From NCBI GenBank assembly GCA_021816965.1, contig JAKAWU010000011.1, positions 1-32,718 of the forward strand: 32,718 bases of DNA, in the 5' to 3' direction. The position numbers and the translations under genes are program-made. The notes below the pieces were generated by a model. It had not been told where the DNA came from, made no database searches, and saw only the letters and a program-made list of their open reading frames with translations. This document shows, piece by piece, positions 1 to 7,798 of the stretch; position 1 is the first letter of the stretch; each line of letters begins with the position of its first letter. This DNA comes from Thermoplasmata archaeon (lineage in GTDB: Archaea; Thermoplasmatota; Thermoplasmata; Thermoplasmatales; Thermoplasmataceae).

Positions 1-682
1 TTTTGAGTATTTCAATTGTTTTGATCACTGTGCCGCCGGTTGAAATAATATCATCAACCACAAGAACATTCATACCCTTCACATTCAGATTTTCCATGTC
101 ATATTCCACAGTTGTGGGCCCCGTTCTTGTTTTTACCAGATACATTGAGTCTGCTGAGAGCGCTTTTCCAACTGCTTTTGCTTTTTCAAATGCCCCATCA
201 TCCGGCGCAACCACCATGCTTATGGAATCCTTCCTGTGGCTCTTTGCGATTGCTTCCACAGGACTGAAATTTATGCAATTCCTGTCAGTGAATATGAATG
301 AAGCAGTATCATGTATGTCCACTGTAATGATTCTCTCCGCAACCTGACTGATAGCCTGAATAATTACCTTTGATGATATTGCCTCTCCCCTCCTGTATAT
401 CATGTGCTGCCTTGCGTATCCAAAGAAGGGAACAACTGCAGTTATGCTCTTTGGATTCTGCTCCTTAGCTGCATTGAGGAGGAAAAGGAGTTCAAGAATG
501 TCTTCCTCACTTCTTGTGTTTCCTACCACGGCCACATCCTGATCCTGGAGATTATCCAGTATTCTGATGTACAGTTCCCCATCAGGGAAACGTTTTTTCT
601 CCACAGGTGACAGATGGGACATTGATCTTGCTGACATTTTACTTGAAAAATCCGACGATCTTTGGCTGGAAACTATGTACAT
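1..682 (-). CDS. prs: Ribose-phosphate pyrophosphokinase, C-terminus beyond window
   Basis: This enzyme makes PRPP from ribose 5-phosphate and ATP for nucleotide, histidine and tryptophan synthesis. I translated 227 codons from the reverse strand. The N-terminus reads MYIVSSQRS, followed by the family signature KRFPDGELYIRI. Next come NTRSEED, VVPFFGYARQ and a VDIHD segment, and then the PRPP-binding loop VVDDIISTGGT at about residues 208-218. The frame is open to base 1, so only the last 60 or so residues are missing. The start at 682 is chosen because the N-terminal strand matches the family and because the AT-rich TATA tract at 702-716 lies about 26 bp upstream, giving a leaderless transcript. 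An ATG at 694 (MSWK extension) is the alternative. It is separated from the suf operon end by about 215 bp and is probably monocistronic at its 5' side. Confidence 0.93.
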   Translation of the reverse strand, partial: MYIVSSQRSSDFSSKMSARSMSHLSPVEKKRFPDGELYIRILDNLQDQDVAVVGNTRSEEDILELLFLLNAAKEQNPKSITAVVPFFGYARQHMIYRRGEAISSKVIIQAISQVAERIITVDIHDTASFIFTDRNCINFSPVEAIAKSHRKDSISMVVAPDDGAFEKAKAVGKALSADSMYLVKTRTGPTTVEYDMENLNVKGMNVLVVDDIISTGGTVIKTIEILK

Positions 683-696
683 CTTCCATGACATGT

Positions 697-716
697 TATA
701 TTTTTATATATATTTT
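697..716 (-). promoter_or_regulatory. TATA-box region of prs
   Basis: A pure A/T tract, read on the minus strand as AAAATATATATAAAAATATA, has its centre near 709. That is about 26 bp before the ATG at 682, the spacing expected between an archaeal TATA box and a transcription start at the start codon. The rest of the gap up to 898 holds no ORF or hairpin that I can support. Confidence 0.55.
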
Positions 717-898
717 GATTTCGTACTAATTCAACACATTATTCACATATATATCATGGCATCCTGAAACATATGGGTGATTTCTGACTTTCAAAAAAGA
801 AGAAATGCCCATCATAAATGATCATTAACCAATATTCCTCAGCCATTTCATTTTCAATCCTCAAACCTCCTGCCTCGGGTTAAATATTATTTTAAGAA

Positions 899-1279
899 TC
901 AGGATGAATTGTAACGATCGATGGCCTTCATCAATGCATCATAGGATATGAGTGCGCACTTTTCCCTTGCAGGCCCGAGTTTGAGCCCTAGATTCTTAAG
1001 GACATCGCTCTTTGTCATGGTCCGTATCTCTTTCAGGGAACTGCCTGTAGCCTTTTCTGAAAGGATTGATGCTGATGCCACGCTTATAAGGCATCCGCTT
1101 GCAACATAGGATATTTCCGCAAGGTTGCCATCTTTCACCTTTATGAAAAGAGATATGGTATCACCGCAGGTTGGATTTGTCTCTGTGACCTGCACATCCG
1201 GATCTTCCATCCTTCCAAAATTTCTTGGCTCCCGGTAATGGTCGTCAAGTATCTGGCTGTATATGGTGTCATCTGTCAT
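899..1279 (-). CDS. sufU: SufU/IscU-like Fe-S cluster assembly protein
   Basis: A 126-residue protein that receives sulfur from SufS, either as a scaffold or as a zinc-dependent sulfurtransferase as in Gram-positive SufU. It has the three family cysteines: C38 in the PTCGD motif, C63 in SGCLIS and C110 in the segment GPAREKCALISYDAL. The aspartate next to the first cysteine is also present. The segment between the second and third cysteines is long, as in SufU rather than classical IscU. The N-terminus (IYSQILDDHYREPRNFG) is typical of the family. Its ATG overlaps the sufS stop by 4 nt (ATGA), so the two are translationally coupled. It is the last gene of the suf operon. Confidence 0.92.
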   Translation of the reverse strand: MTDDTIYSQILDDHYREPRNFGRMEDPDVQVTETNPTCGDTISLFIKVKDGNLAEISYVASGCLISVASASILSEKATGSSLKEIRTMTKSDVLKNLGLKLGPAREKCALISYDALMKAIDRYNSS

Positions 1280-2535
1280 GCTATCATCTTCTTTTCAATT
1301 GCCTTCAGTGCATCAAAGAATGTGTCAACATCCTCTTTCCCATTATATATGTAAAAGGAGGCCCTTGCAGTTGCATATGTTCCAAGGGCAACAGTCTGTG
1401 GCATTGCACAGTGGTGTCCCGATCTTATCTCAACCCCCCTGATCCTGTCCGCAAGGTGTGATATGTCATGTGGATGAACATAATTTCCAAAGGGCTTGCC
1501 AGAATCACCCTTCTTCATCTGGAATGTGTATATTCCAGCCCTGATATCAGGATTCCTTGGCCCATATGAATGGAGGGATTCGAGGGCATATTCCTCCTCC
1601 TTCTCCAGAGTGTACTTGATGAGTTCCTTCTCATGTGATCTCACATTATCCATCCCTATTTTTTTCAGGAAATCCACTGCTGCCGAAAGTCCGATTGCTC
1701 CTTCAATATTTGGGGTTCCTGCCTCAAATTTCTCCGGGACATCAGCAGTGGTGAATCCATTTTCGTAAACTTCCCTGATCATCTCTCCGCCACCCATGTA
1801 TGGAGGCATATTTTCAAGTATTTCAGATGTGCCGTACAGGCATCCGATTCCTGAAGGCCCCAGCATCTTGTGCCCTGAGAATGCCAGAAGATCACAGTTC
1901 AGCTTCTTCACATCTACAGGCATATGAGGTACACTCTGTGCAGCATCCACCACAAATATTATTCCGAGTTCATGAAGCCTCTTTCCGATTGCTGACAGAT
2001 CATTTATTGTCCCCAGTATGTTTGAGCACTGTGAGAGTGAGACAATTCTTGTCTTTTCTGTGAGGTTTTTCTCTATATCTTCCCATGTTATCTGCCTGTC
2101 AGGAAGATTCTCCATCATTTTCACCCTGATGCCGTACCTTGTGGATGCTATGTGCCATGGGACTATATTGGAATGATGTTCCATTCTTGATATTATTACT
2201 TCTGAATCCCTTCCCACCACATCCGGCAGGTTGTTGGCGGCAATATTCAGCGCCTCGGTGGCGTTCCTTACAAAAACAATCTCCTCAGATCTTGCTCCTA
2301 TGAAGGAAGCAATATTCTCCCTGGAATGGTTGTACAATTCAGTGGCCTCTTCCCCTATCCTGTAGACTCCTCTGTGCACATTGGAATTGCTGTTATAGTA
2401 AAAACTGGTGATTGCATCTACGACTTCCCTTGGCTTTTGGGTTGTGGCAGCATTATCCAGGTAAACAATTCCATCCCTCCTGAACCTGTCAAATATGGGA
2501 AAGTGTTTTCTTATCTCCTCAACGTCAATGTCCAT
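1276..2535 (-). CDS. sufS: Cysteine desulfurase SufS
   Basis: A PLP-dependent class V aminotransferase-fold enzyme that converts L-cysteine to L-alanine and delivers persulfide sulfur. At 419 residues it has the normal length. It shows YLDNAATTQKP near the N-terminus, EHHSNIVPW at about 119-127, the PLP-contacting aspartate D197 in VVDAAQSVPH, the Schiff-base lysine K223 in SGHKMLGPSG, and the catalytic cysteine C376 in RSGHHCAMP. The short catalytic-cysteine loop marks it as group II (SufS/CsdA) rather than IscS/NifS. It lies 12 nt after sufD and overlaps sufU by 4 nt. The pairing with SufU fits its need for a sulfur acceptor. Confidence 0.95.
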   Translation of the reverse strand: MDIDVEEIRKHFPIFDRFRRDGIVYLDNAATTQKPREVVDAITSFYYNSNSNVHRGVYRIGEEATELYNHSRENIASFIGARSEEIVFVRNATEALNIAANNLPDVVGRDSEVIISRMEHHSNIVPWHIASTRYGIRVKMMENLPDRQITWEDIEKNLTEKTRIVSLSQCSNILGTINDLSAIGKRLHELGIIFVVDAAQSVPHMPVDVKKLNCDLLAFSGHKMLGPSGIGCLYGTSEILENMPPYMGGGEMIREVYENGFTTADVPEKFEAGTPNIEGAIGLSAAVDFLKKIGMDNVRSHEKELIKYTLEKEEEYALESLHSYGPRNPDIRAGIYTFQMKKGDSGKPFGNYVHPHDISHLADRIRGVEIRSGHHCAMPQTVALGTYATARASFYIYNGKEDVDTFFDALKAIEKKMIA

Positions 2536-2547
2536 GACATCATCTTC

Positions 2548-3753
2548 TTAAATCGCAAGGTGTTCCGAGAAACGATTCACTATATCAATGAATTTCTGGT
2601 TATTGCTTTTTTCTATGAGTGATCCTACAAATCCACCTGTTATGAGAGTTGCGGCATCCTTTAGCCCTATTCCCCTGCTCCTTAAGTAAAGTATCTGCTC
2701 AGAATCTATGTTGCTTATGGCTGAGCCATGCTTCGATCTTGTGCTGTTGTTCTTTATCATAAGCCCTGGTTTTGAGTTTGCGTATCCTTCCTTTGAAAGT
2801 AGAAGTATCCTGGAATCGTAGAAACCCGTGGAATTGATGCTCTCAAGTTCTATGTCCACATTTCCGCGGTGTATGGTGGAACTGGCCCCGGTGACAACAC
2901 CCCTGACCTGTATGTCTGCAGACGAATTCTTTCCTATCTCAAAACTGCTGTCCCGGATGTCTGCCTGTTGATCCCCGTCTGTGAATGATATACCGTATAC
3001 TCTGTAATCCGAAGCGTCTCCCTCCTGATATGACTCATTCTGGAATAGTACTTTCGAGGCCCCATGATTCACATGATATATGTTGAATGAAGAATTTTTC
3101 TTCTGAAAACTCCGTATGAAAGTTATATCAGTTATATTTCTTCCCTTATCCTGGAGATAATTGAAGTTCACCGTTGAGCCCTCCTCCATGAAGAAGTAGA
3201 TGGATTTTCCCTGTGTTTCCATCCTCTTCCCTTCACCAATTGAGTATCTTGATTCAGCAATGTTCAGTCTCGCCATCCTTCCCACCACTATGACATTCTT
3301 CTCAGAACCAGATTGATGGGTGCAGAAACTGTCCAGTGAAACAGTGATATCCTTTTCAGGTTCCACTTCCATGTAGTAGCCGGATGACCATGCTGCATTT
3401 ATTAGAAATTCCTCCCTCTCCTTTCCCTTCTGGCCCCAGACGAAGAGAGGAATTTCATTCAACTGATCTCCTATGTTCTTTATGATGAGCCCCTCAATAT
3501 CTCTTGCTCTGGATATAAACCCGTTCTGAAGCAATATGTCAGCATCTGAATCCACTTCCACTTCTGCTCTCTCAAATGTGGTTGATGCCATGCTCTCGAA
3601 CTGCGAACCTTCGATCCTCACATAATCCTTCACTGTGGGGCTTTCCTTAAAATCCCTAAGGGGTGACTTCAGGAAGGAAAGAAATGAATCCTGCCTGTAA
3701 TCGTATGCAGGATCCTTGAGCCTTGTTTTAAGGTAGTCTGCGAACTGTTCCAT
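2548..3753 (-). CDS. sufD: SufD-like subunit of the SufBCD complex
   Basis: A 401-residue SufB/SufD-family protein with the beta-helix core region FNIYHVNHGASKVLFQNESYQEG and a C-terminal helical part containing EQILYLRSRGIGLKDAATLITGGFV. This matches the SufC-contacting end of the family. SufD pairs with SufB and two SufC to form the scaffold complex. It is shorter than the neighbouring SufB, and the sufB-then-sufD order is usual. The N-terminal part (about residues 1-110) is poorly conserved, as expected. It lies 6 nt downstream of sufB and 12 nt upstream of sufS in one operon. Paralogues of this family can be hard to separate, so the SufD name rests on order and length. Confidence 0.88.
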   Translation of the reverse strand: MEQFADYLKTRLKDPAYDYRQDSFLSFLKSPLRDFKESPTVKDYVRIEGSQFESMASTTFERAEVEVDSDADILLQNGFISRARDIEGLIIKNIGDQLNEIPLFVWGQKGKEREEFLINAAWSSGYYMEVEPEKDITVSLDSFCTHQSGSEKNVIVVGRMARLNIAESRYSIGEGKRMETQGKSIYFFMEEGSTVNFNYLQDKGRNITDITFIRSFQKKNSSFNIYHVNHGASKVLFQNESYQEGDASDYRVYGISFTDGDQQADIRDSSFEIGKNSSADIQVRGVVTGASSTIHRGNVDIELESINSTGFYDSRILLLSKEGYANSKPGLMIKNNSTRSKHGSAISNIDSEQILYLRSRGIGLKDAATLITGGFVGSLIEKSNNQKFIDIVNRFSEHLAI

Positions 3754-3759
3754 GGAATA

Positions 3760-5208
3760 TCATCCTACTGATCCGAGTTTTCCCATTTCAAGCTTAACGA
3801 GCCTGTTCATCTCAATGGCAAATTCCATCGGAATCTCTTTCATCACATCATCCAGGAAACCGAGCACAATCATGGAGGATGCCTCATCCTCTGAAAGTCC
3901 TCTTGACCTCAGGTATGTGAGCTCTTCAGTTCCTATCTTTCCGACGCTTGCCTCATGTGAAAATGTTGCAGTGGGCTCATATATCTCATCATGCGGAAAT
4001 GTGAATGACTGTGACTGATCATTTATGAGAAGTGCATCGCACTGGACTTTGCTCCTTGATTCCACTGCACCCTTGTTCATTCTGAGAAGGCCCCTGTATA
4101 TGGCCTTTCCATCATCAATGGATATGCTCTTTGCTATGATCTTTGACGTTGTGTATGGTGCGAGATGAACTGCCTTTGCTCCGGTATCCTTTATGGTTCC
4201 AGGGCCTGCAAGTGATATATTCAGGTTTGATGTGGATGCATGGGGCCCCCTCAGGTATGAAGATGGATATATCATTGTGATCTTTGAGCCCAGCGATCCT
4301 CCTACCCACTCCATGTTCGCGTTCTCGTCAACCCATGCTCTCTTGGTTGGCATGTTATACACGCTCTTTGACCAGTTCTGCACACTGGTGTACCTCACAT
4401 TTGAATTTTTATGTGCATATATTTCGACTATGGCACTGTGCAGGGAGTCTTTGTCCCATCTTGGAGCTGTGCATCCCTCAATGTAATGAAGGCCTGAGCC
4501 CTCGTCACCCACAACAATGGTATGTTCAAACTGCCCTGTACTCTCGTTATTCATCCTGAAGTAAGTCTGAAGTGGCATGTCTATGTGAACGCCCTTTGGA
4601 ACATAGAGGAATGAGCCACCGCTCCATACTGCCCCGTTCAGTGCTGCGAACTTATTGTCTGTCATTGGTACAGCCTTGCAGAAGTATTCTTTCACAAGAT
4701 CGGGATGATTCTTCACCGCAGAGTCCAGATCCATGAATACAACTCCCTTGTCTTCCCACACCTTTTTCAGGGAGTGGTAAACACCCTCGCTCTCGTACTG
4801 GGCAACTGACCCTGCAAGATATTTCTGCTCCATCTCCGGTATTCCCAGCTTTTTGAATGTATCCTTTATCTGGTCAGGCACATCCTCCCAGTTGGTTGAT
4901 TTCCTCTCATCAGGTTTGTTGTAGTAATTGGTGTTCTCCCAGTCTATTCCTGAGAGATCGGGGCCCCATGATGGCATGGGCTTTGACAGGAACACTTCAA
5001 GTGCTTTCAACCTGAATCTCCTCATCCAGTCCGGCTCTTTCTTTATCTCTGAAATTTCCTCAACCACTGCCCTGTTGAGTCCCTTGCCTGTTGAATACAC
5101 AGGCTTGTATCCGCTGTCTGAGAATTCCCAGTCACTGGTGTTGATATTCTTGAGACCTTCTACGAGTCTGTCTATTTCTTCTTCCTTTTTTTCAATCTGA
5201 CTTTCCAT
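3760..5208 (-). CDS. sufB: Fe-S cluster assembly scaffold SufB
   Basis: A 482-residue protein, the main scaffold on which the Fe-S cluster forms with SufC and SufD. Family features seen: an N-terminal region with EPDWMRRFRLKALE, the segment SEGVYHSLKKVWEDKGVVFMD written here in two parts (SEGVYHSLKKVWE, then DKGVVFMD), and the core LYVPKGVHIDMPLQTYFRMN. There is also the cysteine of SKVQCDALLIND near residue 390 (equivalent to the sulfur-accepting Cys405 of E. coli SufB, from memory) and FSHEASVGKIG with the conserved histidine and glutamate. The C-terminus contains ELTYLRSRGLSEDEASSMIV, which contacts SufC. It starts 2 nt after the sufC stop, so the stoichiometric subunits are coupled. Confidence 0.96.
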   Translation of the reverse strand: MESQIEKKEEEIDRLVEGLKNINTSDWEFSDSGYKPVYSTGKGLNRAVVEEISEIKKEPDWMRRFRLKALEVFLSKPMPSWGPDLSGIDWENTNYYNKPDERKSTNWEDVPDQIKDTFKKLGIPEMEQKYLAGSVAQYESEGVYHSLKKVWEDKGVVFMDLDSAVKNHPDLVKEYFCKAVPMTDNKFAALNGAVWSGGSFLYVPKGVHIDMPLQTYFRMNNESTGQFEHTIVVGDEGSGLHYIEGCTAPRWDKDSLHSAIVEIYAHKNSNVRYTSVQNWSKSVYNMPTKRAWVDENANMEWVGGSLGSKITMIYPSSYLRGPHASTSNLNISLAGPGTIKDTGAKAVHLAPYTTSKIIAKSISIDDGKAIYRGLLRMNKGAVESRSKVQCDALLINDQSQSFTFPHDEIYEPTATFSHEASVGKIGTEELTYLRSRGLSEDEASSMIVLGFLDDVMKEIPMEFAIEMNRLVKLEMGKLGSVG

Positions 5209-5210
5209 AA

Positions 5211-5951
5211 TTATTCACTCCTTATCCAGTCGTAACCTCTTTCCTCTATCTGGACGGCAAGTTCCCTGTTGCCCTCCTTGGCTATTTTCCCATTCACAAG
5301 CACATGCACAAAATTTGGATCGATGTTTTTCAGTATTCTCTGATAGTGCGTGATCATCAGGAAACCGACTTCGCCATTGAAATAATCCATTATTTCCGTT
5401 GCCACAAGGTTCAGTGCATCCACATCCAGTCCCGAGTCGATTTCATCCAGAATTATGATCTTCGGTCTGAGTATGACCATCTGCAGTATCTCAAGCCTCT
5501 TTCTCTCCCCGCCTGAGAATCCATCGTTGACCGATCTTGACAGAAATGATTCATCAAGTCCCACCTTCTTCAGTTCTTTCTTCACTCTGTCATAGAACTG
5601 GGTCACTGTTGTCTTGTCTTCAGGATGAAGCTGTTTGTATGCAGTCCTGAGGAATGATGATATCTTCACCCCTGGAATCGCTATGGGGCTCTGAAATGCC
5701 AGAAACAAACCTGCCCTTGCCCTCTCTTCCGGTGTCTTGTCCACAAACTCCTTTCCGTCAAGCATTATGGAACCTCCTTCGATAACATAGTTTGGGTGGC
5801 CTATGAGCACATTTCCCAGCGTGCTCTTCCCTGCTCCATTGGGGCCCATAAGTGCATGTATCTCTCCGCCTTTGATATGGAGATTGACACCATTCAGTAT
5901 CTTTTTTCCATTTACACTGGCTGAAAGGTCAATAATCCTGAGTTCTGTCAT
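5211..5951 (-). CDS. sufC: Fe-S assembly ATPase SufC
   Basis: A 246-residue ABC-type ATPase that drives conformational change of SufB-SufD. It contains Walker A GPNGAGKS at 36-43, the Q-loop in LFLAFQSP (residues 82-89), the ABC signature FSGGERKR at 145-152, Walker B IIILDEIDSGLD at 165-176 and the switch histidine H202 in MITHYQR. The motif FSGGERKRLEILQM with a following glutamate is characteristic of SufC. It is the first gene of the operon. The ATG at 5951 is chosen because TTTAAATATA (minus strand, 5970-5979) lies about 25 bp upstream. A GGAG immediately before the ATG is too close to act as a normal ribosome binding site. Confidence 0.96.
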   Translation of the reverse strand: MTELRIIDLSASVNGKKILNGVNLHIKGGEIHALMGPNGAGKSTLGNVLIGHPNYVIEGGSIMLDGKEFVDKTPEERARAGLFLAFQSPIAIPGVKISSFLRTAYKQLHPEDKTTVTQFYDRVKKELKKVGLDESFLSRSVNDGFSGGERKRLEILQMVILRPKIIILDEIDSGLDVDALNLVATEIMDYFNGEVGFLMITHYQRILKNIDPNFVHVLVNGKIAKEGNRELAVQIEERGYDWIRSE

Positions 5952-5969
5952 ACTCCTTTATGAATTCAG

Positions 5970-5997
5970 TATATTTAAACACTTTGACGTGTCTAAA
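5970..5997. promoter_or_regulatory. suf promoter with overlapping palindromic operator
   Basis: The palindrome TTTAAACAC-TTTGAC-GTGTCTAAA spans 5974-5997; its two 9-base arms match at 8 of 9 positions. The left arm overlaps the sufC TATA box (TATATTTAAA on the plus strand, 5970-5979). A bound protein would therefore block TBP and switch off sufCBDSU. The ACAC-N6-GTGT core has the same N6 spacing as the CAAC-N6-GTTG site recalled for cyanobacterial SufR. The assignment to the adjacent regulator is an inference from position. Confidence 0.6.
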
Positions 5998-6005
5998 ATA
6001 ACTAA

Positions 6006-6015
6006 AGTATAAATA
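6006..6015 (+). promoter_or_regulatory. TATA box of the SufR-like regulator gene
   Basis: AGTATAAATA has its centre at about 6011, which is 26-27 bp upstream of the ATG at 6038. This indicates a leaderless transcript. The suf palindrome ends 9 bp upstream of this box, close enough for autoregulation. Confidence 0.55.
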
Positions 6016-6037
6016 CCATCTTCACATATAATTCTTC

Positions 6038-6697
6038 ATGAAGGAAGAAATTAACGTGAGCCCATTGCTTGGTAGCGTTAAAACGAAGATCATAAATTAT
6101 CTTTCAGACGGGGAGAAGAGTATAAGTTCCATATCTGAACTGCTTCATATAAACAAAACAGCTGTGAAGGAACACATGGAGACCCTGGAAAGAATGGGCT
6201 ATGTGCATTCATTTTTCAGGAAGGAAAAAACAGGAAGGCCATCAAAGTATTATGAGATGACACAGGCAGGAATGGAACTTTTTCCCAAAAAATACTCTGA
6301 ATTGATGGCGGCATTTATAGAAGAGGCCAGGATTGAAATAGGTGAGCAGAAACTGAACCTGCTTCTTGGAAAGGTGGCAGACAGGCTTCTGAACCAGGCA
6401 GGCTATATGTCTGTCCTGAATGGCTCAGGTGAAAGGGATGCAAAGATCAGGGAACTGAGCAATTTTGTCTCCACCCTTAACAGGCTTGGATACTATGCCA
6501 GGATGGAGATTGATGGGGAGATTGTCAGAATAATAAGGCATAACTGCATATTCTATGAAATGGCAAAAACAAATGGAAGGGTCATCTGTGACGTTCTGGG
6601 AAAAGATATGATAAAGTTGCCAGGCGAGAAAGGTTTCTCCATGAAGGAGAAGTTCTCTGATGGCGGAAACAAGTGTGTTGTTGAAGTGGACCTCTAA
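6038..6697 (+). CDS. SufR-like Fe-S cluster-responsive transcriptional regulator
   Basis: A 219-residue winged-helix protein divergent from the suf operon. The N-terminal half holds the HTH (SISSISELLHINKTAVKEHM, about 28-47) and the wing GRPSKYYEMTQAG (66-78). The C-terminal half carries C170 (RHNC), C184 (RVIC) and C213 (GNKC). In SufR of cyanobacteria and actinobacteria the pattern is C-X12-C-X13-C-X14-C and the cysteines hold a 4Fe-4S cluster. Here C184 and C213 are 29 residues apart, exactly the outer spacing of the last three, but the middle one is missing: K198 stands at that position. The cluster could be held by three cysteines plus another ligand. The palindrome in the divergent promoter is the likely target. 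The stop is 3 bp from the convergent threonine dehydrogenase gene. Confidence 0.82.
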   Translation: MKEEINVSPLLGSVKTKIINYLSDGEKSISSISELLHINKTAVKEHMETLERMGYVHSFFRKEKTGRPSKYYEMTQAGMELFPKKYSELMAAFIEEARIEIGEQKLNLLLGKVADRLLNQAGYMSVLNGSGERDAKIRELSNFVSTLNRLGYYARMEIDGEIVRIIRHNCIFYEMAKTNGRVICDVLGKDMIKLPGEKGFSMKEKFSDGGNKCVVEVDL

Positions 6698-6700
6698 AAC

Positions 6701-7630
6701 TCATGCGGGAGAAGTGTAATGATCCAGCATGTCATCAATTGTTTTCTCAAGATCAAACTTACAGTTGAATCCCCAGTCATTCACTGAATCCTCAATGTTT
6801 ATGGACGCAGGCCATGATTCTGCAATTGCCTGCCTGTAATCCGGCGCATATTCAACCTGGAAATTTGGAATCCTGTTTCTTATTATCTCTTCCATCTCGC
6901 CAGGTGAAGTGCTGTATGACATGAAATTGTATACTCTTCTTTTTACTGTGTCCTGATACATAAGCTTCATTGTGTTGCTCATAGCATCCGGCATATACAT
7001 CATCGGGAGTCTTGTGTCACTCTTCAGATAACAAGTATATTTCTTCCCCATGGCTGCGTGCTTTATCATGTCCACAGAGAAATCTGTTGTTCCTGCCGTG
7101 GGTTCTACCTTATAACTTATTAGTCCCGGATATCTCACGCTCCTGACATCAAGATTGTAACGGGAATGATAATATTTGAAAAGCATCTCGGATGTTACTT
7201 TTGTTATTCCATACATGGTTGTTGGTAAAGAATAATTGTCAACAGGTGCATTCTCTTTTGGCGTTTCGGGGCCATACACCCCTATGGTTGAAGGTATGAA
7301 AGCCCTCTGCACACCATTGGTTACACATGCTGAGAGTATGTTAATTGTTCCTGTGGAATTCACGTTATGCGTCACAACAGGATCCTTCTCTCCTGTGGCA
7401 GACAGGATTGCGGCAAGATGATACACATTTTCCGGCTTGAATTTCTTGAAAATACTTTCTACAAGGACTCTTTCCTTTACATCCATATATTCATACTGAA
7501 CGCCTTCAACCTGTTCCTTTGGTTGAGTTATATCTGTAGCAAGTATGTTGCAGTCCGTAGTTTTCTTAAGAAATTCTATAATTTCTGAACCGACCTGACC
7601 GTTACTTCCGGTTATGAGTATCCTTACCAT
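6701..7630 (-). CDS. L-threonine 3-dehydrogenase, short-chain (epimerase-like) type
   Basis: A 309-residue extended short-chain dehydrogenase. It carries the NAD-binding glycine motif GSNGQVG (about 8-14), the acidic residue after beta-2 (ATDI), YHLAAILSATGEKDP, STIGVYGP, and the catalytic YGITK (Tyr and Lys). SVRYPGLISY follows. The LSATGEKDP and RYPGLISY segments match the threonine dehydrogenases of Flavobacterium and Thermoplasma volcanium as I remember them, rather than UDP-sugar epimerases. The expected reaction is L-threonine + NAD to 2-amino-3-oxobutanoate, the first step of threonine catabolism to glycine. This fits a peptide-scavenging lifestyle. A generic sugar epimerase is the less likely alternative. 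It is monocistronic, with its own TATA box. Confidence 0.85.
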   Translation of the reverse strand: MVRILITGSNGQVGSEIIEFLKKTTDCNILATDITQPKEQVEGVQYEYMDVKERVLVESIFKKFKPENVYHLAAILSATGEKDPVVTHNVNSTGTINILSACVTNGVQRAFIPSTIGVYGPETPKENAPVDNYSLPTTMYGITKVTSEMLFKYYHSRYNLDVRSVRYPGLISYKVEPTAGTTDFSVDMIKHAAMGKKYTCYLKSDTRLPMMYMPDAMSNTMKLMYQDTVKRRVYNFMSYSTSPGEMEEIIRNRIPNFQVEYAPDYRQAIAESWPASINIEDSVNDWGFNCKFDLEKTIDDMLDHYTSPA

Positions 7631-7650
7631 ACACTGTTATATTATTGGGC

Positions 7651-7658
7651 TAAATAAA
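7651..7658 (-). promoter_or_regulatory. TATA box of the threonine dehydrogenase gene
   Basis: TTTATTTA on the minus strand has its centre about 24-25 bp upstream of the ATG at 7630. Start and promoter agree with the leaderless arrangement seen elsewhere in the window. Confidence 0.45.
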
Positions 7659-7798
7659 TGATACTTCCGTCAGTCAGGCATGGGATTGATCAGACCTTCA
7701 CCGGGATCAGCTATCAGGAAAATTTTTCTGGAATCAGCATTCTTGAAGGCGTGAAGATGGCAACAATTAACGCATATTATAAATTGCTTGTACAATGA
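7658..7798 (+). CDS. Possible 46-residue ORF or gene remnant
   Basis: An ATG-to-TGA frame of 46 codons divergent from the threonine dehydrogenase gene. It begins MILPSVRHG and ends NAYYKLLVQ. The composition resembles local coding sequence (SGISILEGVKMATINAYY), and an AT-rich TTATATTATT lies upstream at 7637-7646. I recognise no family. It could be a real small protein, a decayed piece of a larger gene, or chance. Confidence 0.22.
   Translation: MILPSVRHGIDQTFTGISYQENFSGISILEGVKMATINAYYKLLVQ

Noticed and set aside
3-767. Several plus-strand reading frames across the left edge
   Set aside because: They run antisense to the ribose-phosphate pyrophosphokinase frame, which carries clear family motifs; none shows a recognisable protein.
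6701-7630. Call as UDP-glucose 4-epimerase
   Set aside because: The LSATGEKDP and RYPGLISY segments point to the threonine dehydrogenase branch rather than sugar epimerases.
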